The position numbers were made by a program, and so were the translations under genes. Under the pieces are notes generated by a model. It had not been told where the DNA came from. It did not search any database and worked only from the letters and a program-made list of their open reading frames with translations. A stretch of DNA of 64,000 nucleotides from Serpula lacrymans var. lacrymans S7.9 (taxonomy: Eukaryota; Basidiomycota; Agaricomycetes; Boletales; Serpulaceae). This document shows positions 33,321-44,421 of the stretch, piece by piece (position 1 is the first letter of the stretch; each line of letters starts with the position of its first letter). Where the stretch lies: NCBI RefSeq assembly GCF_000218685.1, contig NW_006763308.1, positions 310,001 through 374,000 of the forward strand, in the 5' to 3' direction.

Positions 33321-34144
33321 AGGCAACTTTTACCTGTTCGGTTTGAATAAACCTGCAACGTTGTGCGAGTAGATATAACGAACTGGTAGGCGGCGAACTG
33401 TTTGGTTCGACGATGCTAATTTTTAATCTAGCACGCAGCCTGCCTGCATGCCGGAAGCTCAGTGTAACAGCCATGCACGTTTATAAATACATGTTGATAT
33501 CAATCTCACGCCGGATGATGAGAACTTCGTCGATTCATCACTTCCAGCATCATTGTTCACGCCCTACACTCCCCCAGCCTTCAAGCTTCAGGTTTCGATG
33601 CGGTCTTCTTGCACTGGTTCTGTGATAGATTGCAAGGATGACGCCTTGTACTAGAGTCTAGAATGCCCCGCCTTGCTGAGGAATCAACCATTGGATATCT
33701 CCGAGGAATTGGAAATGAAAGCCAGGAACGGGGGTAGACGACAGCCTGAGAATATTAGATGACTAGGCCTCGAGACCCGAGTCCCAGATAATGTTACAAG
33801 TATATACATTCTTTTACACATTCACTGAATAAGGACTCATCACCTGAAAGTGAGACCAACCGGCAGCTTAAAACAGAATTCCACACCGAGCTACACAACT
33901 TCTGCAAGATTCGCTCTTAAATCTCAGATCTCGGTGTCAATAAACTGTTTGCGCTGCTCGATTCGATGTGGCTATAATCGATATCTCCAACGATCACTAT
34001 CATGATTGTGATGCTGAGACCTACTCCCAAGCGCTGCCTTGTTAACCATCTTCTCAGTCCTCGCAGTTTTATATATATACATAATCCAAGGACTGCCCTT
34101 GAGGTTCAGGCAGTTCGTCCATAATATTCGCAACCAAAATCATT
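33321..34144. promoter_or_regulatory. Shared intergenic region between divergent genes
   Basis: This 824-bp stretch lies between the MFS ATG (minus) and the DUF6533 ATG (plus) and should hold both promoters. TATA-like words occur at about 33482 ('tataaata') and 34070 ('tatatatatac'). No repeat match was found. Confidence 0.4.
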
Positions 34145-35555
34145 ATGGCCTTTACATTAAACCGCAATATCACACCTGAAGAATTGCTTGCGGATACTCA
34201 AATCATGCGAAATGCCACGTGGACAAGATATCTTAGCCGTAAGTCGCAATACTTATATTTCTGGTATGAAAGAATAATGTGGAAACGTTCAGTCGCAGGC
34301 CTTGTCGTCTTATTGTATGATCATACACTGACTTTTGGAATGGAGGTTCAGTTCATGTGGAAGAGTACCCCTAACCAGACAGCCACGAAAATTCTCTTTC
34401 TTTGCAACCGGTATTTCGTTCCGGTTGTTTTACTTGTTCTAGCACATTGTGAGGTTTCATGTTACAATATTTGTATCCCCGCTCACTTGCGTCATGGCAC
34501 AGCAATGTGCGGTTTTCTGCCAGTGGAACACCACTATGATGATAAAGTGAGCTCGCAATTTGATGATCTTTGTGCGGTTATGACTTAGTTAACTTGCGCT
34601 GCACTGTAGGGGTATTATCCAGGCTTTTCAGTTAGTTTGTCACTGGGCTTATGCTCTGTTAGATGTGCCATTCTAATGACCATCAGTTCATCTCTTGCAA
34701 TCATCTCCATGGGGGTAGAGAATTTTCTTATCTTGACCCGAGTGACTGCGCTCTGGGACCACAATAAGGTATGCTTGGGAACAAGTGCAAGTGTAAATGA
34801 ATTCATAACGACAGTTTGGCTTCAGATGGCGACGCGCTTAATGTTGATCCTCTATACTCTCAGTTATGGTTGTACAGTTATCACGTCGGTGATCACTATC
34901 CTTCACATCTCGGGTTCGTAAACAACAACCCTGTCGTGACCTTATTTGATGTCACCTGGCGATGCAGATGGATTTGTATATTCACGGGTCGGTCGCCTGT
35001 GCGTTAGCACAAAAACAAGTCCTGAACTAGTTGCCATTTGGATTGCGCCAGTCTGCAAACGATTCTCGCTCTTTTTTTATTTCACTGACGCGTGATTGTA
35101 GTTCCTATTTGATATAGCTGTTCTCATTTTCACGGTCTCTAATGCTCTCGCTCGACCTAGGAGGGCCGACATGCAACTTGCAAAAGTACTCAAGTACGAT
35201 GGCATCGCATTTTTTGTTGTTGGTAGAGGTTTCTTCTTTTAGTTGAAAGATAGCTGACTACCAGTGTACGTAGACAATCTTATCTTTACGATGCCTCAAC
35301 ATCGCTTTCGCCGCTACCTCTGATCCAAACATTGTACTGCTTCCTGCTTTGTACGTGGCTTCGCTTATGTTTTAAACTCGAACTGACCGTGTACCCTTTA
35401 CTATCCGTGGCAGCACCGTATGGCCTATGATTGCAGTTATCATTAATCGCCTGCTCCTTGATCTGGATCGTGTGGAAGATACAGGGATAATGGCACTTTT
35501 GAGCCAACAGTATGAGCTTGGGGGAAGGCACATCAGGGAAAACGGTCACTTGTGA
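34145..35555 (+). CDS. DUF6533 family membrane protein
   Basis: Exon 1 is 34145-34238, exon 2 34293-34448 and exon 3 34503-34546. Exon 2 carries the family signature LVVLLYDHTLTF...FMWK and LCNRYFVPVVLL. A later exon ends IISMGVENFLILTRVTALWDHNK (34768). Next come RLMLILYTLSYGCTVITSV, then DGFVYSRVGRL...TSPELVAIW and LFDIAVLIFTVSNALARPRR. The end of the frame has LRCLNIAFAATSDPNIV and, after a GTACGT-donor intron, TVWPMIAVIINRLLL to a TGA at 35553-35555. DUF6533 proteins are 7-TM-like basidiomycete proteins of unknown function. Junctions between 34547 and 34680 and near 35230 are not fully resolved. The 3' half (34921-35662) is duplicated at 52769-53430. Confidence 0.72.
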
Positions 35556-36534
35556 TTGTAAGTAATTGTCAAGAATTGTGCCAAATCACTGTTGTGTAAA
35601 TTCCCTAGCAATTTTCACGGATTACATCTAACGAGTGCGACGTTATACAGAATTACGAGTAAATTTAACGTGATTCTCGCTTGATAGATAGCAGTCTCGT
35701 AAACCTTCCGCTATCTATAAGAAAGGGGACGGACAGTGGTCTGAGTTTTGTGGAGTGCTTTCGGAAGCTCACACTGGATGCTTGACCGGCTAATGTCAGC
35801 CACAAAATCCTGTATAAATTCTGAAAGTAGCTAAAATTTTTATTAACATTTTGTGCCAATCTGAAAGTTGGTATGATTTATGCTATTGTCATCTTAAAAA
35901 TCACCAGGAAAAGTCTGATGGTATCTAGAATGGTCATTACACTTATCTCTATTCTTCAGTGACCAAAATAATTTATTACGTTCTCAGAGTTTTGGCACAT
36001 TCAAAAGAGTAAGAAGATTATTAATCACTACAAAATTATTGTGTGACTAGAAATAAACTACCTAAGTGATATTGTGAAAATGTTGGGATTGCAAGAAATA
36101 TTGTACATCGATAAACTTTTGCCTAAATTTTTTAATTCACAAATAGGTGGTGGAGTATAAGGTTTTTCAAATGAGTAACTTTATGTATAATTATTATGTT
36201 AGTATCCCGAATTATAAATACTATCACAATTTGACTTATTTTCTGAAAGACTCAATATATTATGTTTTTTTTCATATTATGCACTTTATTTGTCAGACCC
36301 AAAACTTGCAAATAAGTAAATATTTAGTACAGCATTAAAAAAATTATTTCTTACCACAAAAATTGAGCATTATTTAAGATATATTAATCAGAAATAAATT
36401 TATCATTTTTTCAGTGTTTAGTACCTTGAACAATGTAAAACAAATATAATGTTACACATTAAAATAAACTTAAAATAATGTTAACATTTTGTTGATAGAG
36501 CCATAAGCATCTCTGCAAAATATAAGTTAAAGAC
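35556..36534. other. AT-rich spacer, no gene seen
   Basis: The first about 105 bases still match the duplicated DUF6533 3' flank at 53343-53430. The rest is AT-rich with only short frames. Confidence 0.4.
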
Positions 36535-36955
36535 TGTAACCACCAAGATAAACTCTGGCACACACAGGAACAACACTATAAAGAAGATGAAGATGGGGAG
36601 TGGTTACCTTTTAAGTTGCAGTGAGTTAGTTGGTATACAACAGGAGGACTCGCTCAGGAGTCTCCTGGATCTATTGGGGTATATATACTACTCTAGGTTT
36701 GTTTGTATATATGTACTATACAGTTAATGGAGGCAGTGGCTGATGATGTCATAGAGCCTAGCTCGTATGGCCAGCTCCACTGCGTGAGAGAGTTGAATCT
36801 AAAATAAGAGAAAAGACAATGCGGCGCGAGAAAGAGGAGTTTGAACAAAAGGGGAAATGCCGCGTGGCACCATGTGTGAAAGCTAAAGTTTAAGTTTGAA
36901 GTGGAGAATGAAAAGAAAGGAAATGTCCGGAAATTGTGTTATCGTAACAAAAGAC
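36529..36955 (-). repeat. Solo LTR-A (6-bp direct repeat AAAGAC)
   Basis: The LTR runs 36535-36949 (415 bp) on the minus strand, TGTTACGATAACAC to TTACA in its own sense. It is flanked by AAAGAC at 36529-36534 and 36950-36955. The sixth matching base may be chance, since sister copies have 5-bp duplications. Confidence 0.9.
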
Positions 36956-37088
36956 CTTGGGTGCAGTGAAAACAGTAGATATCATCATGTGCAAGTGGAA
37001 AGATGTGAGACAAATTATTTAAGGGAGAAAAGGCCATGCTCACTAGCTTAAAACCAAATACAGTGATGCTGCCTTCTTAGGGACATAT

Positions 37089-37940
37089 ATGTTCTGTGTG
37101 TCTCAGGCTGTTGTCATTGACCTAGCCTCTGAATTGATCCCTGAACCTATGAATTCAACCAGTGAATATAATGCAGAGAGAAGTGGACTTAACAAAGTGG
37201 ACAATGAAGGGGCTAGGGTTGATGAGGATAATATTGAGATAGTGCCACTAGGGATCATAACCTCTCAGCCCAAATGTATATGGACAAAAGAAGATAAAGA
37301 GGTGTTGGTCAAACTGGCCTTTGCTAAGAAAGATGAGGGAGAAAAGGGCTCCTTCAAGCCCTCATTTTTTAGTGCAGCTGTAGCAGTGATGGGGGTGATG
37401 AGGAAACTGTGAAAATAGATGCTGATGAGGAGGATAAACAAGTCAATAAAGACAATGAAGATAAACTGGCTGGGAAGCCTGAAGACTGAGCTGCAATACC
37501 TTCAGCTACCGGGCCTCATTCTAGCACCATCACTATCATGTCCACACCAATCAAACCTGCTTCTTCTAGCAACTGCAGTTCCACCACTTTTGTAACTCCC
37601 GTAACAACCAAATATCCTATGGGATACCCAGCTCCCACACCTATTTCAGCCATATCTATCTCATCCACACCCTCTTGCAAAACAGTATGCTCATCTGGAG
37701 CAATTGCTGTCAATGGAGTGAAAGATCAGCTCCAGGTGATCAATGAGTGCCAAGAAAGATGAGACAATATCCAGGAAATCTTCAACAACCAGCTGCTCAC
37801 AAGCTTGGAGGGAATGGCTTCTGCTGCAACAGTAGGAAGCTCTCCATCAATCAGGACCTACCCACATACTTCTTGCCACTTTTGCACAGAGAGGGTTTCC
37901 ATGAAATCTTGCAGCTTCATCTGGGGCCACATTAGTTAAT
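37089..37940 (+). pseudogene. SANT/Myb-like DNA-binding gene remnant
   Basis: The frame 37089-37412 ends with a SANT/Myb-like segment: W-TKEDKEVLVKLAFAKKDEGEKG, a hydrophobic gap and FSAAVAV. This matches the pattern W-T-x2-E-x3-L...EAG-x-G-x-FK-x3-F-x-A-A seen in Agaricomycete transposon-linked proteins. The frame breaks at 37410. Further 3' text is readable at 37538-37762 (GAIAVNGVKDQLQVI) and in 37780-37930 in another frame. Such proteins often partner a Harbinger-type transposase; no transposase lies nearby here. Confidence 0.5.
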
Positions 37941-39152
37941 GTACTATAGATGTCAATGGGGGGGGGCCTCATCAGAAGAAAGGAGGTCCACTGCATTTGC
38001 TGTCAAAATGATATCTCCTTCATCCGGTTGCTAGCGCTGACATTAGCCGGTCAAGCATCCAGTGTCATGCTGTGCTCTCAAAAGTGTTGATGATGTGGCT
38101 ATTAACACTGAAGGCAAGAAAAGGCCTTTTATTTAGAGCAGACCTTAATTAGCAAGCTATATTGACTGTCATATTACTTGAATTAGGTCAGCAACTGGAG
38201 ACTAGCTTTCTTTCAGATTTTTTCTTGCTAGCTAGTCTTTTATAGATTTATTAGACTCATATGTAAATAATATCAAGGCTAAAAGTGTTGCTCAATATGT
38301 GTATTCAATACTTGTTGCTGACTTTGATTTTTGACTGTGGCTTAAGTATTGTGGCAGTAAATCTCTCGTGTGCATGCTTGCAACTAAGCTTGCATGTTAT
38401 CTTGAGACAGCTGTTCTGCTCGAAAAGCCTCATTCTTTTTTGTCACCAATGCGAGAATATGAATTTCAAGAATTATTTTATATTATGCATTTCAAGTCAG
38501 GCTCTCAGCAAGTCAGTAAGACCATGCACTACTATAGTACCAGTAAATGTCTAGCTCACACTTTTAATTAGTGAGGTAACAAGATATCCAGCCTGCTAAG
38601 TATCTGGGCCATTAAACCATTATCATAATGAGATACCATGACATGGTAAAATACTAGGGAGTAGTAATTAAACTATACTTCTACTGCTGACTTGAGCCCA
38701 TAAATTCTGGGTAAAAGCAATCAGTTTAGTCACGTGAACAATGGTCAGAACAGTCAATTGGTCAATTGGTTGATGTCAGAACTGTGACATTTTGGAGTGT
38801 TGGAGTTATGGAGTACAGAGATGGAGTAGGGGGGGGGGAGGTAATGGAGTACAAGATTGGGAGTTGGCTTAGCTTGTGCACTAGGCCCTTCTGCAGACCT
38901 TGGTCCCTAACTCGTTGGGACGGACGGAGGAGAGTAGAGGATGAAAAGGGAGCAGAGTAAAGATCCTTTGGAGAAGGACCGGAAAGACTTAGAAAGGAAC
39001 TTGTAAAAAGGCGAGGGAATCTAGTTGATATTTGAACTGCAGGAACGGAGTATAGGAGCTACAACTTATATACTGTTGGAGGAGTAGGAGCTTGTAAGAA
39101 GTAACTTGTAATATAGGTACAAAGTTCCATGCGGACAATTATCTTGGAAGTA
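37941..39152. other. No gene seen
   Basis: Two overlapping frames at 38285-38571 have no recognisable motif. A purine-rich stretch (38790-39120) has many 'ggag' words. I see no repeat match. Confidence 0.4.
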
Positions 39153-39323
39153 GTTAACATATTTGATTATATTTTGGACCTCCAAGATTTTGTGAGAATA
39201 ATGTATTTTGGTTGACATATTCCCATAGATACTATGTTTTGTGTGGCAAAATAGAAATATGTTAACAAAAATACATTATTCTCACAAAATCTTGTAGGTC
39301 CAAATTAAACACAAACATTTTAA
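39153..39323. mobile_element. Fold-back (MITE-like) element
   Basis: Arms 39173-39222 and 39254-39304 are almost perfect reverse complements (blocks 'ttggacct', 'caagattttgtgagaata', 'atgtattt', 'catatt') around a 31-bp centre. Weaker complementarity continues outward to about 39153 and 39323. It has no coding capacity. Confidence 0.65.
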
Positions 39324-39528
39324 CTATATTCAGGCTTTTTGATCAATTTTGGGTGTGACAAAAGTCAGTTATGCTTGCTGTGTGTGTATTGCACAAGTAT
39401 TAAAAATAGTGTGAATGCAGAAAAAAGTATGGAAATGCAGAACAAAGTAAGGAAAAGAGCAAAAATCACGGAAAAAAAACTTCAAGAAACCACTACTGCT
39501 TGCTCCATGTTGGAAATACAGTAAACCC

Positions 39529-39928
39529 TCAACTACTTTTTCCTTTGTACTCCTTAACCAAATCTGGCATGGGGGGACTCAATGTGAGGGATTCATAAAG
39601 CCAAAACAAGACTGGGCTGTTTGGATGTGGAGGGGTTATTTGTTTGACTAGAATAGCTGCAAATGCCTGATATTCCATCTCAAGATCAGCACCATTTCCA
39701 CACTCAATTATGACCTTCTCATATATTTCACAAGTGGCCGAGAAGAAAACCCAAGGATGAAAGTGAGTGCCATTTATGTAAATGCCTTGAGGCTGTGGCC
39801 AGGGTGGAAGCGTGTCTGGGAAATTTTTTCTGAAAGGAACACTGTCAGAACAGAATAGTTTCTTGTGGTTTCCTGAAAAGCCTGTTGTTCCTGGGTACTT
39901 GATAATGTGACAACAGCTACATATTTGA
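39529..39928 (-). pseudogene. Fragment of an Agaricomycete orphan protein
   Basis: On the minus strand the frame carries PPWPQPQGIYINGTHFHPW, a block EIYEKVIIE and then EYQAFAAILVKQI. I remember this layout from a multicopy Agaricomycete protein of unknown function. The N-terminal part is cut by an LTR-B at 39929 and the C-terminus ends at 39529. Confidence 0.4.
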
Positions 39929-41028
39929 TGTAACAACCAAGAGTTTGTATACTCTGGCATACAAATTGTGACAACACCCACAAGACACAGTCTTGGGGCA
40001 CTAGAGCACAACAAAAACAACACTCAGAAGAAAAGGAAGAGGTGGGAGTGGTTACCCATTTGGTAGGAACAAGTTAGTTGTAGACAATAGGAGGACTCGC
40101 TGAGTCCTTCCCCATGTATTGCTCCTGTATATATACTAAAATACATGAGGTACTTGTAAGGACTATTTTATTATTTTCTTATCTTAGCTATGTCTTGGTT
40201 CTCAAACACTTTTCCCATTACACCTTTGGCTCTAGAGCTAGAGGTATTGTTTGCCGTTCTACTTCTCATAGCCCTCACAGGCATTCTTAATCATCGCTAC
40301 CATTTTATATCACAGATCAGAGACTGGGTATCGCTCCCAGCCAGCCAGCACACTGGGTAGGGACTGGTAGTAGGCATCTCGCCAACCAGCTCCAAGCCCT
40401 AGTAAAGCCTGGTTATACTAATAACACCTTATTTAGGATCATACCTCATCATGAGGATACAGTTCCTGAACACGCGTGACAATCCTCTATTATTAGTACA
40501 AGTCTCTCACCTGCTGATTAATCAAGTTAAAAGTCGTACAATAGTTACTCCCCTTTTTCTTATTGGTCAATTAATTCCTCAGACCACTTTTTGCATATTC
40601 TCCTTTCGGTCTGAGGAACGAACAGTTCACTATATAAAGCCTTAGCTATTCATGTATGGCTCTTTAGTTTTCTATTACTGAATTTACCCGCTTTACTCCT
40701 CAACAAGAACCTTTGAAGCTTACCTCTCAAAGTCCTCTACTTGCTATATTTACTAGCGTCTGTCGACTTCAAGCTCATCAAACCCCTTACTCCCTGCAAG
40801 TGCACAAGGAGACAGGTTTTGTTTTTGTTATAGTTTATCGTTGCCTCACAGTACTGTATAGTTGTAAATAAAGTTTAAAGTCCAATGTTTAGCATATGAC
40901 CAGTCACATGGTGAGCCTAGACACTGGTCAGGTGATGTGTCACATGACTGGTCATGTGACTTGTAAAAAGTAAAAGTAAAGGTACAAAAAAGTGAAGCGT
41001 AAGTAGGTACTGGTACGTCAATTGTAAC
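39929..41028 (-). repeat. LTR-B with an LTR-C nested inside
   Basis: LTR-B is related to LTR-A in its first about 150 bp (plus-strand reading TGTAACAACCAAGAG...) but has its own body: 'ccccatgtattgctc', 'tatatactaaaatacatgagg', then 'gtcacatgactggtcatgtgac'. The body is split after 'gaggtact' by a complete LTR-C (40155-40850). The right end merges with an LTR-A-like copy at about 41023. Confidence 0.8.
40150..40855 (+). repeat. Solo LTR-C inserted in LTR-B (TSD GTACT)
   Basis: The LTR runs 40155-40850 (696 bp), TGTAAGGAC...GCCTCACA, flanked by GTACT at 40150-40154 and 40851-40855. Removing it restores the continuous LTR-B sequence seen at 48001-48798. It contains 'actatataaagcc', probably a TATA box. 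Strand is inferred from the TATA position. A truncated relative lies at 53433-54030. Confidence 0.9.
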
Positions 41029-41400
41029 ACAACTCAGACAAGCAGTAGTGAAGTGAGTGGGAGTGGTTACCCCTTAAGATAGGACCGAGTTAGTTGTGGG
41101 TAAACAATAAAAGGACTTGCTAAGGAATCTCCTGAATCTATTGGGTATTTATACTACTACAGGTTATTTGTACATATGTACTATACAGTTGATGGAAACA
41201 GTGGCTGATAATGTTATTGGGCACAGCCCGTGTGACCAGCTTCACTGTGTGAGAGATTTGTAGCTAAGAAGAAAAAAAAGCAGTGTAGCACAAGAAAGTG
41301 GAGTTTGAACAAAATGGAAAGTGCCGCATGGCATAGTGTGTAAAAACTACAGAAGAAAGTCAAAGTGGAGGATGAGATTTAAAGGTCCAAAAATTATGTA
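41023..41400 (-). repeat. LTR-A-like copy, diverged
   Basis: The inner blocks 'gggagtggttacccctta', 'ggacttgct.aggaatctcctga.tctattggg', 'tatttatactactacagg' and 'agtgccgcatggca' follow LTR-A. Both ends are decayed. It abuts a Gag fragment at about 41400. Confidence 0.7.
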
Positions 41401-41860
41401 AAATGATGCTCTTTAAATTTGGCCTCTGCCTTTGCAGCATCAAAGTACTGGAGAATTTCGTCTTTGAGACTGTTTCATGAGGGCATAATGAAGTGTTTTA
41501 TTCCTTCAATGATTTTGCAAACATATGTGGAGCAGTTTTGGAGAATGCTTGAGCATTTTTCATTGTCAGCAGTGACATTGTTTGCATGACAGATGCACTC
41601 ATAGTGGAGAACCCTGACACAAGTATAGTCTCCCTTACACTTCTTAGGAGTATAACCAGTGCCAGGAATTGGCATAGTGATGACTGAGAGAGTAGTAGGT
41701 TGATTTATAGTGGAAAATATAGGGGGTAAACGCAAAGCTGGTACAGAAATTGAGTTACTGGAAGAGAGAGATGGGACAGATAAAGTGGTGGGTGAGATAG
41801 AAGGTGTGGATGATAAATTACACAATGATTGCTATGAAATGGTTGGAATTTAGCTTGAAG
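41401..41860 (-). pseudogene. Gag fragment of a second LTR retrotransposon
   Basis: The minus frame 41825-41475 has a Ser/Thr/Pro-rich start and then Gag-like text: a PGTGYTPKKCKGDYTCV segment, NNVTADNEKC, CSTYVCKIIEGIKHF. An in-frame TGA at 41475 falls where Trp would fit, and the frame goes on as NSLKDEILQYFDA...FKEHHF to about 41401, where LTR-A-like sequence cuts it. The leader lies at 41885-42260 and matches the plus-strand block at 5518-5945. Confidence 0.6.
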
Positions 41861-42480
41861 GAAACCACCCCTTGCGGTGGGCTTTAATTGTTGATGATGA
41901 GAACTGTTGTTAGGAAACCACACACAAAAACAAACTAACACACAATCCTCCCAGGTTTTACGGAACTTGTGTATGGGCTTTGCCTCCTAGAACAGTGGGG
42001 TGGTCTGGTTGTTTGTGAGGTGATACATATGATGATTCTTCAAAGTAAAACCCAGGGATGTATGGGTGTGGGTTTTGAGGAGGAGGAATAGTTGGAATAT
42101 AGAAGATAGGGGCTTTGTGGCAAGTATAGAGCAGGCTCCTGATGCACAAACTGTAATGCTCAGAAGGACTCTAATTAAAAGGGATGGTAATAATTTCAAA
42201 AGTAGAGAGTGACAATGACAGCAGATAACAGTAGTAGCAGTGGAAAGTGTTGTGACCACACTGGCAAGTTGGTTCATTCCCCTGGGTGTTTTGTATACAT
42301 TGTTGTGAACTGGAGCCTTAGGATGGGTTTCTTCACTCATTGTTGTTTTTGTTTGCAGTCAATCCTGGCACTTAGGATTGGTACATTGACACTCCAGCAC
42401 TGCAGTTGCCGGCTTACTAATTACAAAAGAGGCGTGGTAAATTCTTATCACCAAATGTTGGCACTAAATGTCTTAGCAAC
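41861..42480 (-). repeat. Retrotransposon leader/LTR repeat, copy 2
   Basis: Positions 41885-42260 match 5518-5945 in reverse complement (for example 'caaagcccatacacaagttcc', 'gtcctt.tgagcattacagtttgtg'). It precedes the Gag fragment on the same strand, which supports its reading as a 5' leader. Confidence 0.6.
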
Positions 42481-43080
42481 GGTATAGCCTCACCAATAAC
42501 AACAGACCTTCCTTCGGAAGAAACGGCTTTCTTTCTCCAATCAGGTCTGTCTATGGGAGACTAGATGCACTCGTCCTAAGACGAAAGTCTCCAGACATTT
42601 TGGGAACCTCTCAGCGCGGCTTATCCCGTGCCTTCAATGTCTGGTTTGAGATTAGAAATATTGCTAAATAGGTCTGCGCATGATTAGGACCCCTGAATAT
42701 CCCTATAAAACCCTGATTTTTCAGGAGCCATTTCTGTACAGACAGACTTTGGAAAAATCGGGCATTAAATGTCCGGATCGCCCGCAAGGTTCCAATTTCA
42801 TGAAAATTTGTCCGGATAGATACACAAGGATGGGTATGTTTGAAATTTTGGGCCAAATCGGTCAAATTGTCCAGATGCACTAACAGGGGATGGGTAGACA
42901 ACAAGGATGGGTATGTTTGAAATTTTGGGCCAAATCGGTCAAATGGTCCAGATGCACTAACAGGGGATGGGTAGACAAAGTGTAGAGTTGAACCTTGAAC
43001 CTTGACTACAGCTGCTTTGTAATTACAGCGGGCAGCCTCCTTGACCCCATACAATATTATATATATGATCTATATTGTTA
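42481..43080. repeat. Repeat region with a 77-bp tandem duplication
   Basis: A 77-bp unit is repeated twice in tandem at 42825-42978 with one difference visible ('caaattgtcc' against 'caaatggtcc'). An 18-bp stretch at 42690 ('ggacccctgaatatccct') recurs inverted at about 43876. The word 'tgtccggat' recurs across 42770-43870. No gene is supportable. Confidence 0.55.
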
Positions 43081-44421
43081 AATTAAACCTCGTCCTGAGT
43101 GTCCGAACAAACTGCCTCCTGCCCTGCCTTGTTTTTACCTCGCTGTCGAAAGAGTTTCATGGCTTGATCGAGTTTTTCTACCTGTCGAGAAAACATGTGA
43201 AACAACTTGAAATCTTTGTTGCTGATATCAATGTTATTTCCTCTGGACTTCACCGGTTGAGCTAGAAGGCATAGGAATGATGTTGAAGGGAGAATAGTGA
43301 ATTGGTAAGTTTGATATGCGGCTGTTGCTTCTGGAATTGGGGGAAAATGATTGAGGAAGCGTTGCTGAAAGGTCTGCACAACCACATAAGAGATTGGATT
43401 GCTGATATATTTTTGACGCTTGTGACAGCTGCATGTCTCCCGGTTTTCCCACCAGATTTACAGCTCAGAGTGATAACTGAAATGTGTTAAAATCTCAGCA
43501 TAATTAGTTCAAACGGTCTCTCGTGAGTCGATGAGTTGAAACACCAATTTCAAAAATTTAGATCAGCACCACAGCAAAATGCATCCTACATCAAAAGTAA
43601 AAACGGGCCATTCACATGATTTGAACCATCAACATCTAGCCTCGCAAGCCCATCAACCACTACCGCTTCGCTAAACAGGCTACTGAAGCTTTCGTCATTA
43701 GCTATCTTGACTGAGGTCATCCTAGTATGTCCGGATTGGTATACAATGTTTGTCAGAAAGGTATGACCGGTGTCCGGGCTCCCAAACAAGGTGTTTCGTA
43801 ATTTTGGGGGTTTTTGTCCGGATTCTCAGCAAGGTTTTATCGAGTTTTTGCCAATTTTTGTCCGGATGGCTCATCAGGGATATTCAGGGGTCCTGCACGA
43901 TTGCAAATTGAGAAATCAGGTACTCAGTTGGAAGCTGGATCCGAGTCCATGGTTATATTTGAAAAAAAAGTTGGACCTGATGATGGAGCTGAGTTTGCAT
44001 GTACTGGTTACGTCAGAGATACTCCTGCCGTGTAGGTTTCGTTGTGCGGGCCCCGAATTTGGCACTCATCAGGACAACATACAACAGATTCATCAAACAC
44101 CGTCAGACAAGCTCGAGGCGTCTGATGAATCATCGACCATCCTCTGCGGTGGGTATACAATGAAACACGTCATGATGTCATAGTTGATACGGCGTATCAC
44201 GACAAACAGATCAGAATCGACACCAAACGAAACAGTCTGATGAACAACATTGCTCTGGGAATACCTATAGCACTAGTATGTAGGACTTGAGCGGTTACTG
44301 ATTATCATTGTTGTGGCTATTCATAACGCAGCCCATTTTAAAGTTAGCGGTTTTTGGAAGGTTCTGGTTATCATCCGCTCGTGGTCTCGATTTTTCTCAA
44401 CAGGCGTAGAGGAATTTTACC
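43081..44421. other. No supportable gene; right part of the same repeat region
   Basis: The minus frame 43083-43385 (101 codons) and the plus frame 43770-44183 have no recognised motif. Positions 43720-43900 share 'tgtccggat' and the inverted 18-mer with the left part. The stretch 44040-44420 upstream of the DUF6534 ATG presumably holds its promoter. Confidence 0.35.

Noticed and set aside
35286..35549. Minus-strand open frame of 87 codons, also open in the duplicate at 53050-53313
   Set aside because: It is antisense to exons and an intron of the DUF6533 gene. Both copies descend from one sequence, so shared openness is not independent support, and no domain is recognisable.
39929..41028. 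Full-length LTR retrotransposon with two LTRs
   Set aside because: The paired LTR-like blocks turned out to be a single LTR-B split by a solo LTR-C, as shown by the GTACT duplication.
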